Positions 10,685 through 22,917 of a stretch of 64,000 nt of DNA are shown here, one piece after another. Position numbers and translations under genes: made by a program. Numbering within the stretch: position 1 is the first letter of the stretch; every line of letters starts with the position of its first letter. The notes under the pieces are model-generated. The model was not told the DNA's origin. It did not search any database and saw nothing but the letters and a program-made list of their open reading frames with translations. The DNA comes from Lenzites betulinus (lineage: Eukaryota > Basidiomycota > Agaricomycetes > Polyporales > Polyporaceae), in the NCBI GenBank assembly GCA_022264855.1, contig JABYQU010000011.1, positions 248,001-312,000 on the forward strand, in the 5' to 3' direction.

Positions 10685-13300
10685 CTACAGCTTCGCCCGT
10701 ATGTTAAGCACGAGCTGGCCGTTCTCCCGCAGCACCTTCGCGCGGTCCCGCAAGAAGCGCCGGAGAAGCTTCCCGCTGGGGTTCTTCGGGATCGCGTCGA
10801 TGAACTCGACCCCGGCCAGGTGCTTGTAGCTCGTCTTGTGGTCGGATACATGCTGCACACCCACCCAGGCCTGTCAGAGTCTCTTCTCGGGGATGGGAGG
10901 GCAAGACGCACCTTCAGGATCGCCCGGCGCACCTCATCGCGGCCACCGCTCGGCTGTGCGTCCATGCGCGCCTGCGCCTCTGCGCTCGGCACGATGAACG
11001 CGAGTGGGAGCTCGCCGCTGTACTCATCCGGGATCCCGACCACGCACACGTCCCCGACGTCGGGATGGTCGAGTAAGTGGCCCTCGAGCTCCGCGGGCGG
11101 TACTTGGTACCCGCGCACCTTGATGAGCTCCTGCGCGAGCAGGGGGCAGAGGCGCGTCAGTAAGAGACAGACTGAGCGGCAGAGGCGCGAACCTTGATGC
11201 GGTCGACGACAAAGATCTCCTTGCGCTCGTTGAAGCGCACCTCGTCTCCAGTCGCAACCCACCCGTCCCTGAACGTCTCCTTTGTCCTGCGCAACGCATC
11301 ATGTTTCAGCGCGCGTTCCACTTTGATAGCGCTGTATGCTGCCATATCAAGGGTGGACTTACGCCTCAGGGTTGTTCATGTACCCGATAGCCATGCTCGG
11401 GCCGGTGATCAGCAGCTCGCCCGTCTCTCCCAGAGCCGCGAGCGTCCCGTCCGGCTTGACGACGCGCGCAGTGCACCCAGGAAGGAGGATCCCGCCGCTC
11501 CCCAGCGTGGCGAGACGGCGGTCGACCTGCGGGAAGCTCACTGCCGTGCACGTCTCCGTCATCCCTACCGAGGAACAATTGGCATTAGCACCGCACCGTC
11601 CGTAGTGTCGAGGGCCTTACCGTACGCCTGGCCGATCCAGCAGTTGGGGAGGCGCGCCGCGAGCTGGTTCGTGAGCTCCGCGCTGAGCGGGGCCGCGCCG
11701 CTCATGAGCAGCCGCAACGAGCTCAAATCGTACTTGGCCACCGCCGGGTGCTTGCATAGCAGCACAATCATTGGGGGGACAAGGCTGAAATGCAGAGCAA
11801 AGCGGTGTGTCAACCAGGACACCAAAGAGCGGCAGAGACACAGGGGACGTACCACAAGTTTGTGATGCGGTATCTCTGGATACTCTCAAGGAACGGAACG
11901 AAGTTGAACTTCTGTACGACGACTACCGTTATCTGTAGCGCTGATGAGTGGGTAGTCTAGGAAGCTCAACGCGAGCTTACCCCTATAAAGCAGTTGAAAT
12001 GCAGCACGACGACCAGCCCGTATATGTCTGAGGGGTTCCTGATGAGCCTCTGCGTCCCAGAGGGGTTGACCAGCTTACTCACGATAGAAAGGCAGAACTT
12101 GAGACGCGAACTTGGTCAAACCGCGAGCATCACTGCAAGTCCAACTGCCACTCACCGGCCAGATTCTTGCCGCCGGGCTTGTGTCTCTGCAAATCGAGAG
12201 GCCTGCTCTCGTCCTTCGCCTGAGTCCAATGCGCCATTTGTATCACGTTCGCGATCACCGCATAATGCGGGATCATGACAGCCTAGCGCCAGCAACCCGT
12301 CAGCTTCGCGCGACACTCACAGAACAGAGAGAAGACTCGCGAACCTTTGGGCGGCCCGTCGTCCCGCTGCTGAAGCTCAGGAACGCGAGCTTGCGCCTGC
12401 CCTCTCCTGGCCGCAACCGTCTCTCGACGAACTGCTGCGTGTGCATCAGCCCCTCGGCGACCAGCGTATGTATGGTCACATTGTCCGCGCCGGGCGCTGC
12501 GTCAAACAGGACCACCCGCTCGGCTGGGATGCCCGCACTCTGTGCCGCTTCGAGGGCAATCGGCAGAGCGTCCGGGTGTGCGATGAGGACGCGCGCCTTG
12601 GTGGCTGTGAGCTGGTAGACCAGCTCTTCGGCTGTGTATGCGGGGTTCGCGCCTCTGTGAATAACATTGAGGATCACTGAACAGACTTTCGGCGGGAAGC
12701 GCGGGCTCACGTTATGATAGCCCCTAGTCTATGGACAGCCCTAAATTATTGTAACGTAAGCATAAGATGTAGTCGGGATATACGGCGCACGAACCATATC
12801 GCGACCGGATAATCTACGTGAGGAGGTGTCAGTGGAATCCGCGAGCCCTGTGAGAGAACGACTGACCAACATGATTTGGACCGAATATACCCACTGGTAG
12901 GCGCTTTAAGTCACTTCCAACGCGCAGCGTGCTCATTTAAACATACCGACATCATCCTCGCCTAGAACAGAAATTCAGCAACTTTTTGAGGCACTGAGTG
13001 AGCACGAGAACACTCACCGATGTTCCAGCGAATCTTGAGCGCGTTTGCCAGTCCAAATGTCCGCGCGCGCAGCTTCACATGCGCGCGAGCGCCTCAGTTC
13101 ATTGAGGGTCTGTTGGCACTCGCGTAGGTGCGCACCTCGTCCGAGCCGATCTCGCGCCCCGTCGCCTCCTCGACTAGCCATGGCTGAGGTTTTTTCAACA
13201 CTGGACGCGCCGGGTGGTGAGAATCGAGCATGAACTGGGGAATGGTGAGATCATCAGGGATCTCGGGAAGCGGCCCGCCGTCCGCTTGAATCTCCGCCAT
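10685..13300 (-). CDS. Acyl-CoA synthetase / 4-coumarate-CoA ligase-like, peroxisomal (copy C)
   Basis: Third ANL-family CoA ligase. Start ATG at 13300-13298 (MAEIQADGGPLPEIPDDL, nearly the same as copy A). Spliced blocks: RARTFGLANALKIRWNIG, EDDVVGIFGPNHVDYPVAIW, AVHRLGAIIT, GANPAYTAEELVYQL, FSSGTTGRPK (near 12350), DIYGLVVVLHFN, ITNLWLVPPMIVLLCK, GAAPLSAELTNQ, IGQAYG then [60 protein letters not shown]. The protein ends IRAKL, a PTS1-type AKL. All adenylation motifs are present, so activity is expected. It resembles A in its N-terminus and IGQAYG intron, but lies in the same orientation as B. Peroxisomal location is inferred from the C-terminus. Confidence 0.88.
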
Positions 13301-13411
13301 GTCTCCGCGTGTGGATTTCGTTCTCGTCGTACAAGAGCGCGAGAGACTCAGAGAGCTTGTCGCGGGAGGCGAGCGAGGGCGACACGAGAGGGGGGGCGTG
13401 GGACGGAGGGA

Positions 13412-13417
13412 TATATA
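13412..13417 (-). promoter_or_regulatory. TATA-like box upstream of CoA ligase C
   Basis: TATATA about 112 bp upstream of the start codon at 13300. Judged by position and composition only. Confidence 0.4.
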
Positions 13418-14616
13418 CCACTCATCACGTAACCTGAAGGGTTCGTTGGGCTCATGTGATCCGCGCCGTTTGTCGTCGTGACCTGTGGCGAACACGCGCC
13501 GGCTAGAATGGCGGATGCGGCCGTCCGAAGGTGCCCGGGAGCAGTGGTGGAATTCAGGAATGTTCGTGCGCAGCGTACAGCAGCGAGGCGCGATGGTGAG
13601 TATATGCGTTTGTGCACCTCCACGCTTCCCGCACTCTTGGGTCTCACGCCTTCTGTTTTGCCGGCTGTTGGATGAAGTTGTTGCCGGGTAAGTTGCGACG
13701 CTCTGAAGGGTCTGAATGGTAGGTATGCTTTGCCGGTCCTTCTCTCGGACTCGGACTCCGAAGGACAGTCGAGGGGCTTGTATCAATAAAGAGGTGAGAA
13801 TATAATGAGCATAGTGCCGATCAACGATCGAACCATGTTTTCCCCGCAGTCAGCTGGTCGGCCGATCTTGAGCGAGAGCTGCTCATAAGTATGTGCTACT
13901 ACTACTAGGCACGAGTATGTTAGAACGTACACAAATGGTGGGGTACCAACATATAAGACTCACTAGTACTTATACGTTCAAAACTCCCACGAGAGAACAG
14001 GTGAAGTGCTGCAAGTCTGTTGAGTTCGTTGTCTTGTCGGGCGATATTTCTACTGCTCTCGTATTTTGAGCACGTTTCAATTGTGCATCTAGTGTGAGCG
14101 AGTAGTAGAGCGCAGCGCTTAGAGCCGCTCTGTAGCCATTATGTAACGCGTAGAACGATGATAAAGATGGAGTATGTACGCGGTGCGCGAGATAGAAATA
14201 TCACTCACTCGACAATTACTCACTCACATTGATGGTAAGTGGACGAATCATGGCGAGCTAAATGCAATGTCGATAGAAATCCCCAAATAAGTATACTACA
14301 AGCAACAATAGTCAACATACTAATCTCATACACGCCCCCGTGCGTAGCACAGACCCTTAACGTCTACCAGTCCAAATATATGGTGCCCAAATATTCGACC
14401 TGCTTAGAGGTATCACTGATTTTGCTGGCATTTATACTGGGGGCTTGACGCGCCCCGCCAGCCCACTGCGCGCGTAACATCACAGTCAGTGTCCTGCCGC
14501 GAGCCTGAAGGCACAACATAAGCACTTACCACACTTCCAACAGTCAAGCAGGTGGTCCGGATCGCTGCAACACATCAGCCATCGACATCGGGGATGCCAC
14601 TCAGCGGAGGCACCTA
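13418..14616. other. Gene-free spacer between copy C and the berberine-bridge-type oxidase
   Basis: Contains only short frames without recognisable motifs. The stretch 13900-14450 is relatively AT-rich. I see no gene or RNA structure here. Confidence 0.5.
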
Positions 14617-17198
14617 CTATTTGCTCTTGATCGCGAGCAGCCGCTTATAATTGCTCCCCCAGAACGCCTGTGCATAATCCGGTTCGAGCAGCGACGCCTC
14701 GTTCTGTGTGCAACACACCCGCGCGCGTGAATGAGTCATGTGTTGCGTCGTCCGTCAGGACCCGCAAGCGGAGGATTGAACTTACAGAGTAAGCACCCGA
14801 GTCGGGCGCGATGCGTCGGAGCGCCTCCGCATCCTCTTCTAGGCTTTCATGGATCTGCGCAATCTCGTCGGGAGTGGTGTCGTAGTTCCAAAAGTCAACG
14901 TAGAACACCTGATGACCAGATGAAACCATCAGTTGGTGGGAGAACGCTGAGGAGGAGATCGCGACGTACATGCCAGATCGCATCGCGCCATGCCGGAGTG
15001 ACGCTTGTCTTGCCGTCGCCTTGGCCGAAGTAGAAGGGCGTAACCGGGAAGAGGCATGTGAGAGTGTGCCGCTGCGTCGCTGTGACAATAGCGTCGCTGA
15101 GCTCCGCACGCATGGCTGCCGTCGAATTGAAGACGGACGCGGGGATGAGACGCGAGGAGAGCGCGGAGGGCACGTTATTAGGCTGCGTTATCAGTGTCAG
15201 CAAAGTCGCACCGGAATAGACGAGCTGCCCAGGCGATGGTGAAGACTTACGAGTTGTTGGGGCACAACAAAATCGTTGTAGAACGAGAGGTATGACGACT
15301 CGAGTGTGAGGATGAAGGTGCCGTTGAGCTCCGTCTCCATGAGCAGCTTGAGGTCCGCCGTCGTCTCTTCCGCCTCCTCCATACTCACGAATGGGTTTAC
15401 GAGCGATAGACCAACTGACGGCTGCGAATATATGGCATGAGTGGTGATCAGTGTAGTACATGTCGATATAGACAAACGGCATACCACAATGTACCCTCCC
15501 CAGCCTGCACGATAGGTCATTCAAATTTGAGTAGTGCATGAACGTAGAGACGTACCTTTGGAGGCCAGCGCGAAGGCTTTATCGATCAAAAACTCGATGT
15601 ACTTCGTCTGCACTGCAATATCCGGGGTCTCCTTGAATGTCGTCGCAATCCTTCAGATTGTGAAAGCAAGCCGGGATTAGAGTCAAAGCACGACCGATGT
15701 AATGTAATGTAAGACTCACACAGGGAAGGGGCTCAACTTTGGCAGCGCCTTCATCGTCACATTCAGGACTGCACCAAACCCGGGCCCGCCGCCGCGCAGG
15801 GCGAAGAAGAGATCGGGGTAGGAACACGCATTGACGATGCGATGTACGCTGTCAGGCGTGACGACCTCGAATTGAAGCTGGACGGACGTTCAGCGTGATG
15901 ATTACATGCGGTGGAACGTGAGTATCGAAACTTACCACTCGATCGACGGCGAGTCCAAACGCGTTGGTAAATGAACTGATGAACAGTAAGACCTACACAT
16001 TAAGCGTGTGGACTCGCGGCAGAACATACCTATGCCCTCCGCCCTGTCGTGCGCACGTGCATTCAGTGATCCTCACAGCGTTGACATTGCGATTGTAATG
16101 CTCACCAAGATATAGCCGCCACCTAGCGCGACGAACCTATCCGCACCTCCAGGCAGGGTGATATTATGAGCATCTGCGAATTCGCTCAGTGTGCCAGCAA
16201 GCACACCGGTCTATGCGATGCATTGATAAGTGACGAGACCTGTTACGGATCTATTTGAACGTGATACATACGCCAAATGTAACCGCCGGGGTCCCGGCCT
16301 GCTTACACCCGGAGGGAACAAAGTCTGCGTCGAACGCGATCTAAGTAGCGGGGCGTGAGATGTGTGTTTTGGTCTGTACACAGGGGAGGAGACTTGCGTT
16401 TTGAAGGTTGTGCATCTGGTTATTTGTAATACATCAATATGCGTTCACAACAGTTACGCGCGTCGATAACTAACCCATAGTGCCACCGATCCTGCTCCGG
16501 CACTTCGACCCACGTAGTCGTGCTGCATGTACACTTGTCGGTTAACATAAAGCATGCCTGCGGTGTGGACGAAGGTCACGTACACCAGTGTTCTTAATCG
16601 AGATGGGTGTCTTTGTCTGACGTGCAAAGTCGAACGCGGCGCTGACGTCGGCCGGGCTCTGCACGTCGATCTACGCGGCCACTCGTGTCAAACTACCGGA
16701 TATTGCTGCTAACAGTTACGAGTACGCACGTAGAAGTCGGGTAGATTACCCTGCAAGCATTGGCGGGGCGGGAGAAAAGCTTCGCTATCACTCGGGGCGA
16801 AACCATCGAGCAGGCATTGATCTCCTGTAGCTTCGCATATTGTCCCTGCACTCTACGAGGTGACGTTTTGAGCGTAGGTTATCTGTATATCAATAAATAA
16901 ACGCACATTCAAGTACGCGCTAAACGTGCTTGTGACTGTGTCTACGTGTACGGATTGTGGTCATTGTGTGTTACTATGCGGCGATACCGGCGAAAGGACA
17001 CTCACCTACGTCCGTATATGTCTCGATGACGTGCGCGCAAGTAGCGTTATCGAAGATTCCGAGCACTGTACCCACAGCGAAGCAAGGGCGCGCGAAAGGA
17101 ACTACATAGTGGACTCCTCCGCTCAAAGATGCATTCAGGGCCTCGAGCGCTGCTGAAAAGGGGGGAGGTCCGGAAAGCTGGAAGGCCAATGCGCCCAT
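14617..17198 (-). CDS. Berberine-bridge-enzyme-like FAD-linked oxidoreductase, probably secreted
   Basis: VAO/BBE-family flavoprotein that oxidises a small organic substrate with O2. About 14 exons splice into one chain: ALNASLSGGVHYVVPFARPCF, GDQCLLDGFAPSD, LPPRQCLQGNLPDFYV, VQSPADVSAAFDFARQT, SIKNTG then HDYVGRSAGAGS, FDADFVPSGC, GVLAGTLSEFADAH, DRFVALGGGYIL, GGGHSSFTNAFGLAVDRV, FEVVTPDSVHRIVNACS, FFALRGGGPGFGAVL. The BBE domain (FYVDFWNYDTTPDE, NEASLLEPDYAQAFWGSNY) is at the C-terminus. His in GHDY is the usual FAD-linking residue. I see no Cys at the position of the second covalent link, so attachment may be single. The start is the weakest call: MGALAFQLSGPPPF has a hydrophobic lead, but a further upstream exon is possible. 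Confidence 0.82.
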
Positions 17199-18462
17199 GA
17201 TCAGGGTCGTGTATGCAGGTATCGAGCGAAGCGGGGAGTCCCAGACTCTCGAGTCTCGCAGAACCTGTGATTAAAAGTCGGAGGGTCGGCATCTTATGGG
17301 ATGATGGAGGATCATAGAGGATCATTCATGATGTGGCGCGTTACTGATCGAAGTGGGTAGAGGTTCTACTGAACTGTGACGACGATACGATCACATTCCG
17401 GTCGAGCTTTGAATCAAAATATGAAACGTAAACTTAGCATGTGTATGCGTCGGCCATGGCTTGATCAGCATTGCCGGCGATTCAAGCATAGGGTCGTACG
17501 CTTCGATATTGTGGATGGAGGATATACATGGTGGGTACATATGACCCGAGCCCGTTGCAGATCATCCAGAACTCAACTAGATTGCGTGCCCTGAGGGGTA
17601 CGGAATGATTGTGAATATATAATGTCCAAGAAAAGCGCATTCATCTTACCTTCTCTATGCTCACATACCGTCGCGTAATAGAAGACACAACAGAACAAGC
17701 CCCCGGGATTGTACGGAACTCCACTGCATACAGTTAATGCTCGTGTATGATAGATAATCAGGGTGATCGGCGCTTGTGGGATGTATGTAGAATTCGCGGG
17801 GCCTAGCTGTTCGGATGGTGTCTGAAGATCTGATGGTGCGGAAGATCAGTGTATTGAATGTAAGTAGAGCTGTGGGGTGCCGGTCATCTGCGGCAGCCAT
17901 GATATTCTGCGAAAACATGAATTCTCTCCAGGTGTTAGTTCAAGCAGGACAGCGCGACACGACAGTTTATTTTGAGAGCACAACATATGAGCACAAGTAA
18001 GTCAGCATCCTCTGCAGCATGGTTGCATAGAAGATCGAGGAGGATGCTGCTAATATATAGCGCGTGTTGTGCGAAGGCGGATTGGAGCGCTCGAGATGAT
18101 GTACGGGTGCGTGACTTGGGTTCCTCATCATCCAGTGTTGGAACTTCTGTTCAGATTCAACAGGAGTCGACATGGCATGATCAGCTGAGAGCGGGAATGG
18201 CGCGAGATTAAAGGGCCCGTACGTGTGGCCAAGTTTCATACGACAGCCTGAGCATGCGCAGACTCGGAGTGAGTGAGTGAGATAGGAAGGCGCGAGAAAA
18301 GTAGCCGCCCAGATTAATTTTAGTTTTTAGTAGGTTCAAGCGCTCATTAGTATATCCCAAACAGTGATTAGACATCAGCCTCACAGACTGAGACTGCGAC
18401 CATCACCGCGTCACGTACCTGTGCACTCAACCTACTTTTTATACTTCCAAATTGCGGTCCAG
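17199..18462. other. Gene-free spacer upstream of the FAD oxidase
   Basis: Divergent spacer between the oxidase start and the DUF7770-like gene. Only short, motif-free frames are present. It should hold both promoters. Confidence 0.5.
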
Positions 18463-18996
18463 ATGTCCACTATCTACGACAAGAGTCTATTACCGACAGA
18501 CAGAGATCGGACAATAGCCCAGGTTGTTTTAACCGCGTCAGGGACCGTCATCACTACCCTCAACGAACCCAACGTCTTTCACTGGCAATTCTATCTGCCT
18601 TTATCCACTCCTGCAACCCCTACAACGACAACACAGGCCGTTGTCGTCGACATGATCCCTGTCAATCCCCCTACCGGATGCTTGCTGGTCAGCAGCACCC
18701 TAGAGCCGGCTTGCAGCGCCCCTACCAAGATCGAACTTCCGCTTGCCGTCGTAGGGTCCCCTACCGTCAAGCAGTTCATCTCCATATTCCAGGAGAAAGG
18801 CATGGATCGCTACAAGTTCGACGGAACCGGCTCTGGGTGCCTCTGGTGGGTCATGACTGGGGTGCACCACCTTGAAGACGCCGGTCTTGTGGAGGCTGGT
18901 GCAAGCTTGAAACTCGAACAGTTTCATCGCGAGCATGCAGAATCACACCCAGAGAGGCACCCGATGCCCCTCAGGAAGGGCGAGTTTTACTGGTAA
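18463..18996 (+). CDS. Small protein resembling fungal DUF7770
   Basis: Single-exon frame of 177 residues from MSTIYDKSLL. An in-frame upstream ATG exists at 18364, but the basic leader looks untranslated. The order of features is HWQFYLP near residue 45, a hydrophobic VVVDMIPVNP strand, IELPLAVVGSPTVKQFISIF, and then RYKFDGTGSGCLWWV. The last segment, a GTGSGCxWW block after a TVxQF helix, matches my recollection of the fungal DUF7770 family; this is not search-verified. No signal peptide or membrane segment. Function unknown. It lies between the FAD oxidase and the complete S41 peptidase. Confidence 0.65.
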   Translation: MSTIYDKSLLPTDRDRTIAQVVLTASGTVITTLNEPNVFHWQFYLPLSTPATPTTTTQAVVVDMIPVNPPTGCLLVSSTLEPACSAPTKIELPLAVVGSPTVKQFISIFQEKGMDRYKFDGTGSGCLWWVMTGVHHLEDAGLVEAGASLKLEQFHREHAESHPERHPMPLRKGEFYW

Positions 18997-19482
18997 GCCC
19001 CATGAGGTTTCGCGTAACTGCACATTCAAATATAAAGCCCGCAGAGGGGCACACGCCTTGAATTTCGTGGTTCCACGGTTGTAATATCGGGACGGATGTT
19101 TTGCCTCGCAGTCTCACCTCGCATGTTGTCTAGATAGTAGCACACAGCAGCTAGCTCCGATGTACACATACATGCGGTTGAAATCATCACTCGTTCACTC
19201 ACTGCGAGTGTTTCTAAAGAATGAATTGACAATTGAGATATTGACGACCTATGTATTGCTACAAGTTTTCCTCGAGCTTGGACCAGCCAGTCCGCTCGCA
19301 CCGTCGCGCAGGCTCCTACAAGGCCGCGGTAACTAGTCCGTCATCTTTCGGCCATAATTGTAGGGCATCGCTATGTACTGAGTATTGAGTAGTCGCTCTT
19401 CGCCGGTAGCCACAGAAACCATCCTTGTTGCCTCAAACCGTATTCAAAACGTACAATGACCCGTCCTCACCCCGCGAATCCA
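18997..19482. other. Convergent spacer between the DUF7770-like gene and S41 paralog 2
   Basis: No gene or repeat is visible. The two flanking genes end here, facing each other. Confidence 0.5.
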
Positions 19483-22457
19483 CTACCCGAAGAACCTCTT
19501 CGCGCTGGCAGTCATATACAGAATTATTATACTTCTGCTAATAGCAGATATACGAAAAAACTCACGCGAAGATCCAGACATTCTCCGGGTTGTTGTAGGT
19601 CTCCCGAGTGTACTGGAATCGGACTGTGGGAGCAAATGAGTTGAGTATATCCCAAACGTATATGTCATACGGCGGTTCAGATGAGGGAGTACTGACAATC
19701 GGGGGACTCTGACTTGTATGCTGAAGATATAATGTCAGCTATGGAACCGCCATACAAGTGAAGAGGGTACTGACCAATAGGCGTGGTCGGGTCGAGGAAG
19801 CTGTAGCCTGTGAAAGAGTAAAATAGGTGGGGAAACATCTTTGGATGTTGCGTGGATCACATACCCATTCGGAAGTTGTGACTGAGCGAATGTCTTAGTT
19901 TCTACAGATATTAAGAGTGACGTCGGACATACCGCATGTTAGCAGACACAAGCCTTGCGGACGGTCCGGTGGTCAGTTTACGCCCCAGCATCAAGCATAC
20001 TGTACAGTACTCACAGATCAGGGGGCGCCAACGGATCCTAGTAGCTCGTTATGATCGAAGTATCCCGCAAATCAGACGTTCACTCACATCCTTGAGATTC
20101 GCAGTCCTGACTTCCGAGTCAAGATCGAACCAGTCTGCCACCTGATCACCAGCCATACCTGTCGAATATGTCAACTTTCGTATGCCCCCAAAACGATTAA
20201 CAACAGAGAAAAATATAAAAACGCACCCTTGTACTCCATATGCATATCCGGGTTGCCGCCGAATACTACGATAGTCGTGTTATGACGTTCGCGCATGAGA
20301 GTGATGAAGACCGAGCACGCCGATGCGCAATTGCTGTTTCCGACTTCATTCGCGAGTGTATCAGTCAATCAAGTCTACGGGGCTGTAGTAATGGGCTCAC
20401 GGATCAGGGTCTTGCTACAGAGACACCGCGACAGCGATTAGAGTCGCAATGGTCCAAGAAGAGGAATGGACGTACGTCAGATCGAATGGGGGTTCCTCAG
20501 GTATGTCTATCACGAGGTCTTCGTTGCAGTCCTCCTGTGGTCCCGCGTTAGTAAGATTCGCGCGTGTTGGTGTCAGTCAATGACTCGACATTATCTTACC
20601 GCGATCCGTCGGCTTTCAGCATAGATGTGACCGTTGATGATCCTGGTTGTCCCAGTTTTCACGTAGTTGTCGTTTGGAGCCAGTTGTGTGGCATTTGTTG
20701 ACTGCCACTCGGTCGGTGTAAAGAATCCAACATCTACACCGAGGTCGATGTCTGATGCCACTATCTTCAGTGCCAAAGCGTTCACACGAAGAGTCGTAGC
20801 CAAGCCGCTGCGATCCAATGTGATCAGCGATAGGTCATCTACCGGTGATTTGACACTGGCCATGCTTACAAAAAGTCAGGGGTTGGCTCGAGGTTCTTCT
20901 TTCCGGAGAGGTACGCGTGCAGCATATTAGCATGGCAGCCGAACCCACCTGTATGAATGGTCGATGTCAGATCTCCAGGAGGTTTGGGAAGAAGAACATC
21001 ATACATACCGTCGTTGTTGGTCACGTCGACTATGAGCTGGGTTACGCCCCTTGCCTGCATTGCAGATACCGTAGCCACCAGGTCAAGTTGCCATTGGAAG
21101 AAGTCAAGTGCATTGAGGGAGCCCACAAACATCTATGATATGGTCAGCGAATATCCCATGTGGTCCAGACACGGCCGAACTAACCACTCCAGTCTTGTTA
21201 TCAGGTAAAATGTATGACTGCATCGCGTCATCGCCACCGTCCAGCAATGGGAGTTTGGGATGAAACTGAGAGGGCAGCGGAATCGGAGTCTTGTTAAAGT
21301 TGCGGGCGAGCATGGACTTGGTGTGTTTCTTCGTAGACAATAAGTCACTTTCAAGCTTGAGGTCCACTCCGTTTGTGTCCTCGTTTGCAGCACAGTTGTT
21401 CGCCCAGCTGGGCCACCCATAATATCAGTCGGAATGTGCACACCACACCATGATCACTGAGAACTTACTACTCCGCAGCGCTGTTGACTGGTGGGCCCAG
21501 GTAGTTCGCAAAGAATGGCACATTGACTGTCTCGATGTTCGTGGTGCCAGCGGGGATGAGCGTGAGCGCGAGGGCTACCTGGGTGGGGAACTGCACCCCG
21601 GCGATGTCCCCGAGACGCTGCTCATACGTATTGTCTTGATACACATAGGAGCTGAATGTGCTGGCTACACGGGTGCCGAGATCGAGGTAATTGCCAGTTT
21701 CGGTGCGGGCGATCAGCTCTGCGTATTCAAAAGGTAGGAGACCGTCGATCAAGAGCACACGCGCACCAGCGAGCCGCTTCCAGTCGAAGTTGATTGAGTC
21801 GAAGAACGAGGTGTACTCTGTGCCGAGCTGGGAAATCTGTGCAACAGAGTCGGGAGTGACAAAGACGCTTGGTGCTGAGTCAGGGGTCTCTGCAAGCGCG
21901 ACAATGGGTGTAGGGAGGATGTTTTGAAAAGCCATGTAACAGTCAGGGAGCCATCCTTCGAACGTGCATGTGAGTATCAATCTGCGTAAGCTATTGATAT
22001 TTGGTGCTCACGGGTGTGTCCGTCGTTCAGATGCTGCGTAAAGTCATAGAGGTCCTTGTTGAAGTCGTAATCGGTCTGTTCAAGCAAGTCAGAATGCAGG
22101 ACATACAACCTGAGGACGCTTGCTACCGACCTCGTAATGGGTCTTGTTGATCCGGGCGAGTTCCGCGCGGATGTTGACCGTCGAGTCTTGGAACGGCGGC
22201 GGCGATTTCAGGTAGTAGTCCTCAAACGTGTAGAAGTCGAACACGCGCGAGACCACGGTGAGCACGTTTTGACGAAGCGTCTCGTTGAATGGGAAGGACT
22301 TCATGCATGCGAGTGCGTCTTGAGGGGGCACAAATTTCTTCGTTCCAATCTTGGAGCAGGGGTCGGCCGCATCGTGGATGGACGGGGCAGCGAGTGTGGC
22401 GAAGACGCCACTGAGGATTGTGACCAATGCCACAAGGCGGGAAAAGGCGGGTGACAT
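19483..22457 (-). CDS. Secreted S41-family (CPAF/UstP-like) peptidase, paralog 2, complete
   Basis: Serine peptidase spread over about a dozen exons. MSPAFSRLVALVTILSG at 22457 is the start aligned with paralog 1; another in-frame ATG lies 24 bases upstream. A signal peptide is followed by FVPPQDALACMKSFPFNE, ARINKTHYE, TDYDFNKDLYDF, DGHTRWLPDCYMAFQN, DWKRLAGARVLLIDG, YWANNCAANED, SYILPDNKTGVVSS, GVTQLIVDVTNNDG, and LKIVASDIDLGVDVGFFTP. Then come DCNEDLVIDIPEEPPFDL and NEVGNSNCASACSVF. The Ser of CASAC (codon near 20323) fits the S41 nucleophile. The last exons give GMAGDQVADWFDLDSEV, VRFQYTRETYNNPENVWIF and a short tail ending RFFG. The first exon boundary and GT-AG phases match paralog 1. 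Related enzymes include UstP of the ustiloxin pathway, but no precursor peptide was recognised here. Confidence 0.82.
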
Positions 22458-22549
22458 GCTGAGCGAGGGGCCCGTGGACAACGGTCAATGGGAGGTGAAC
22501 GTTCTGTGAATCTTGAGGGCGCGTCCTTCGGTTGTTGCTTGACAAGCTG

Positions 22550-22557
22550 TATATATA
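22550..22557 (-). promoter_or_regulatory. TATA-like box upstream of S41 paralog 2
   Basis: TATATATA about 93 bp upstream of the chosen start at 22457. It parallels the TATATAT in front of paralog 1. Confidence 0.45.
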
Positions 22558-22917
22558 GGTACGTATATTCCGCACGACTTGCTGTGAGCTCTCAGAGTGC
22601 AAAAACCGTCTGAAAAGGTAGTATACTCACCGCTTCGACAAATATTATGAAGATGTGCATATTCGGTGACGATCGGCTGCCGGGGAAAGATGAGCAAACA
22701 ATCCTGGAATTATCTGTGCGCCGAAGGAGGAAGGCACAACCTGGGACAACCTGCTCGTTCGGAGCCCGTGATGATTGCGCTACAGGGCAGCAAACCAGGT
22801 TGATGAGACACTGTCTTTTCCTGCCAGCAAGTGATAATTGGTAACAAACCGACAAGAACCGGCACTGCTCGTAGTCGGCGCTGATGCCCATAACGCATAA
22901 GATGGCGATGCGAAGAC

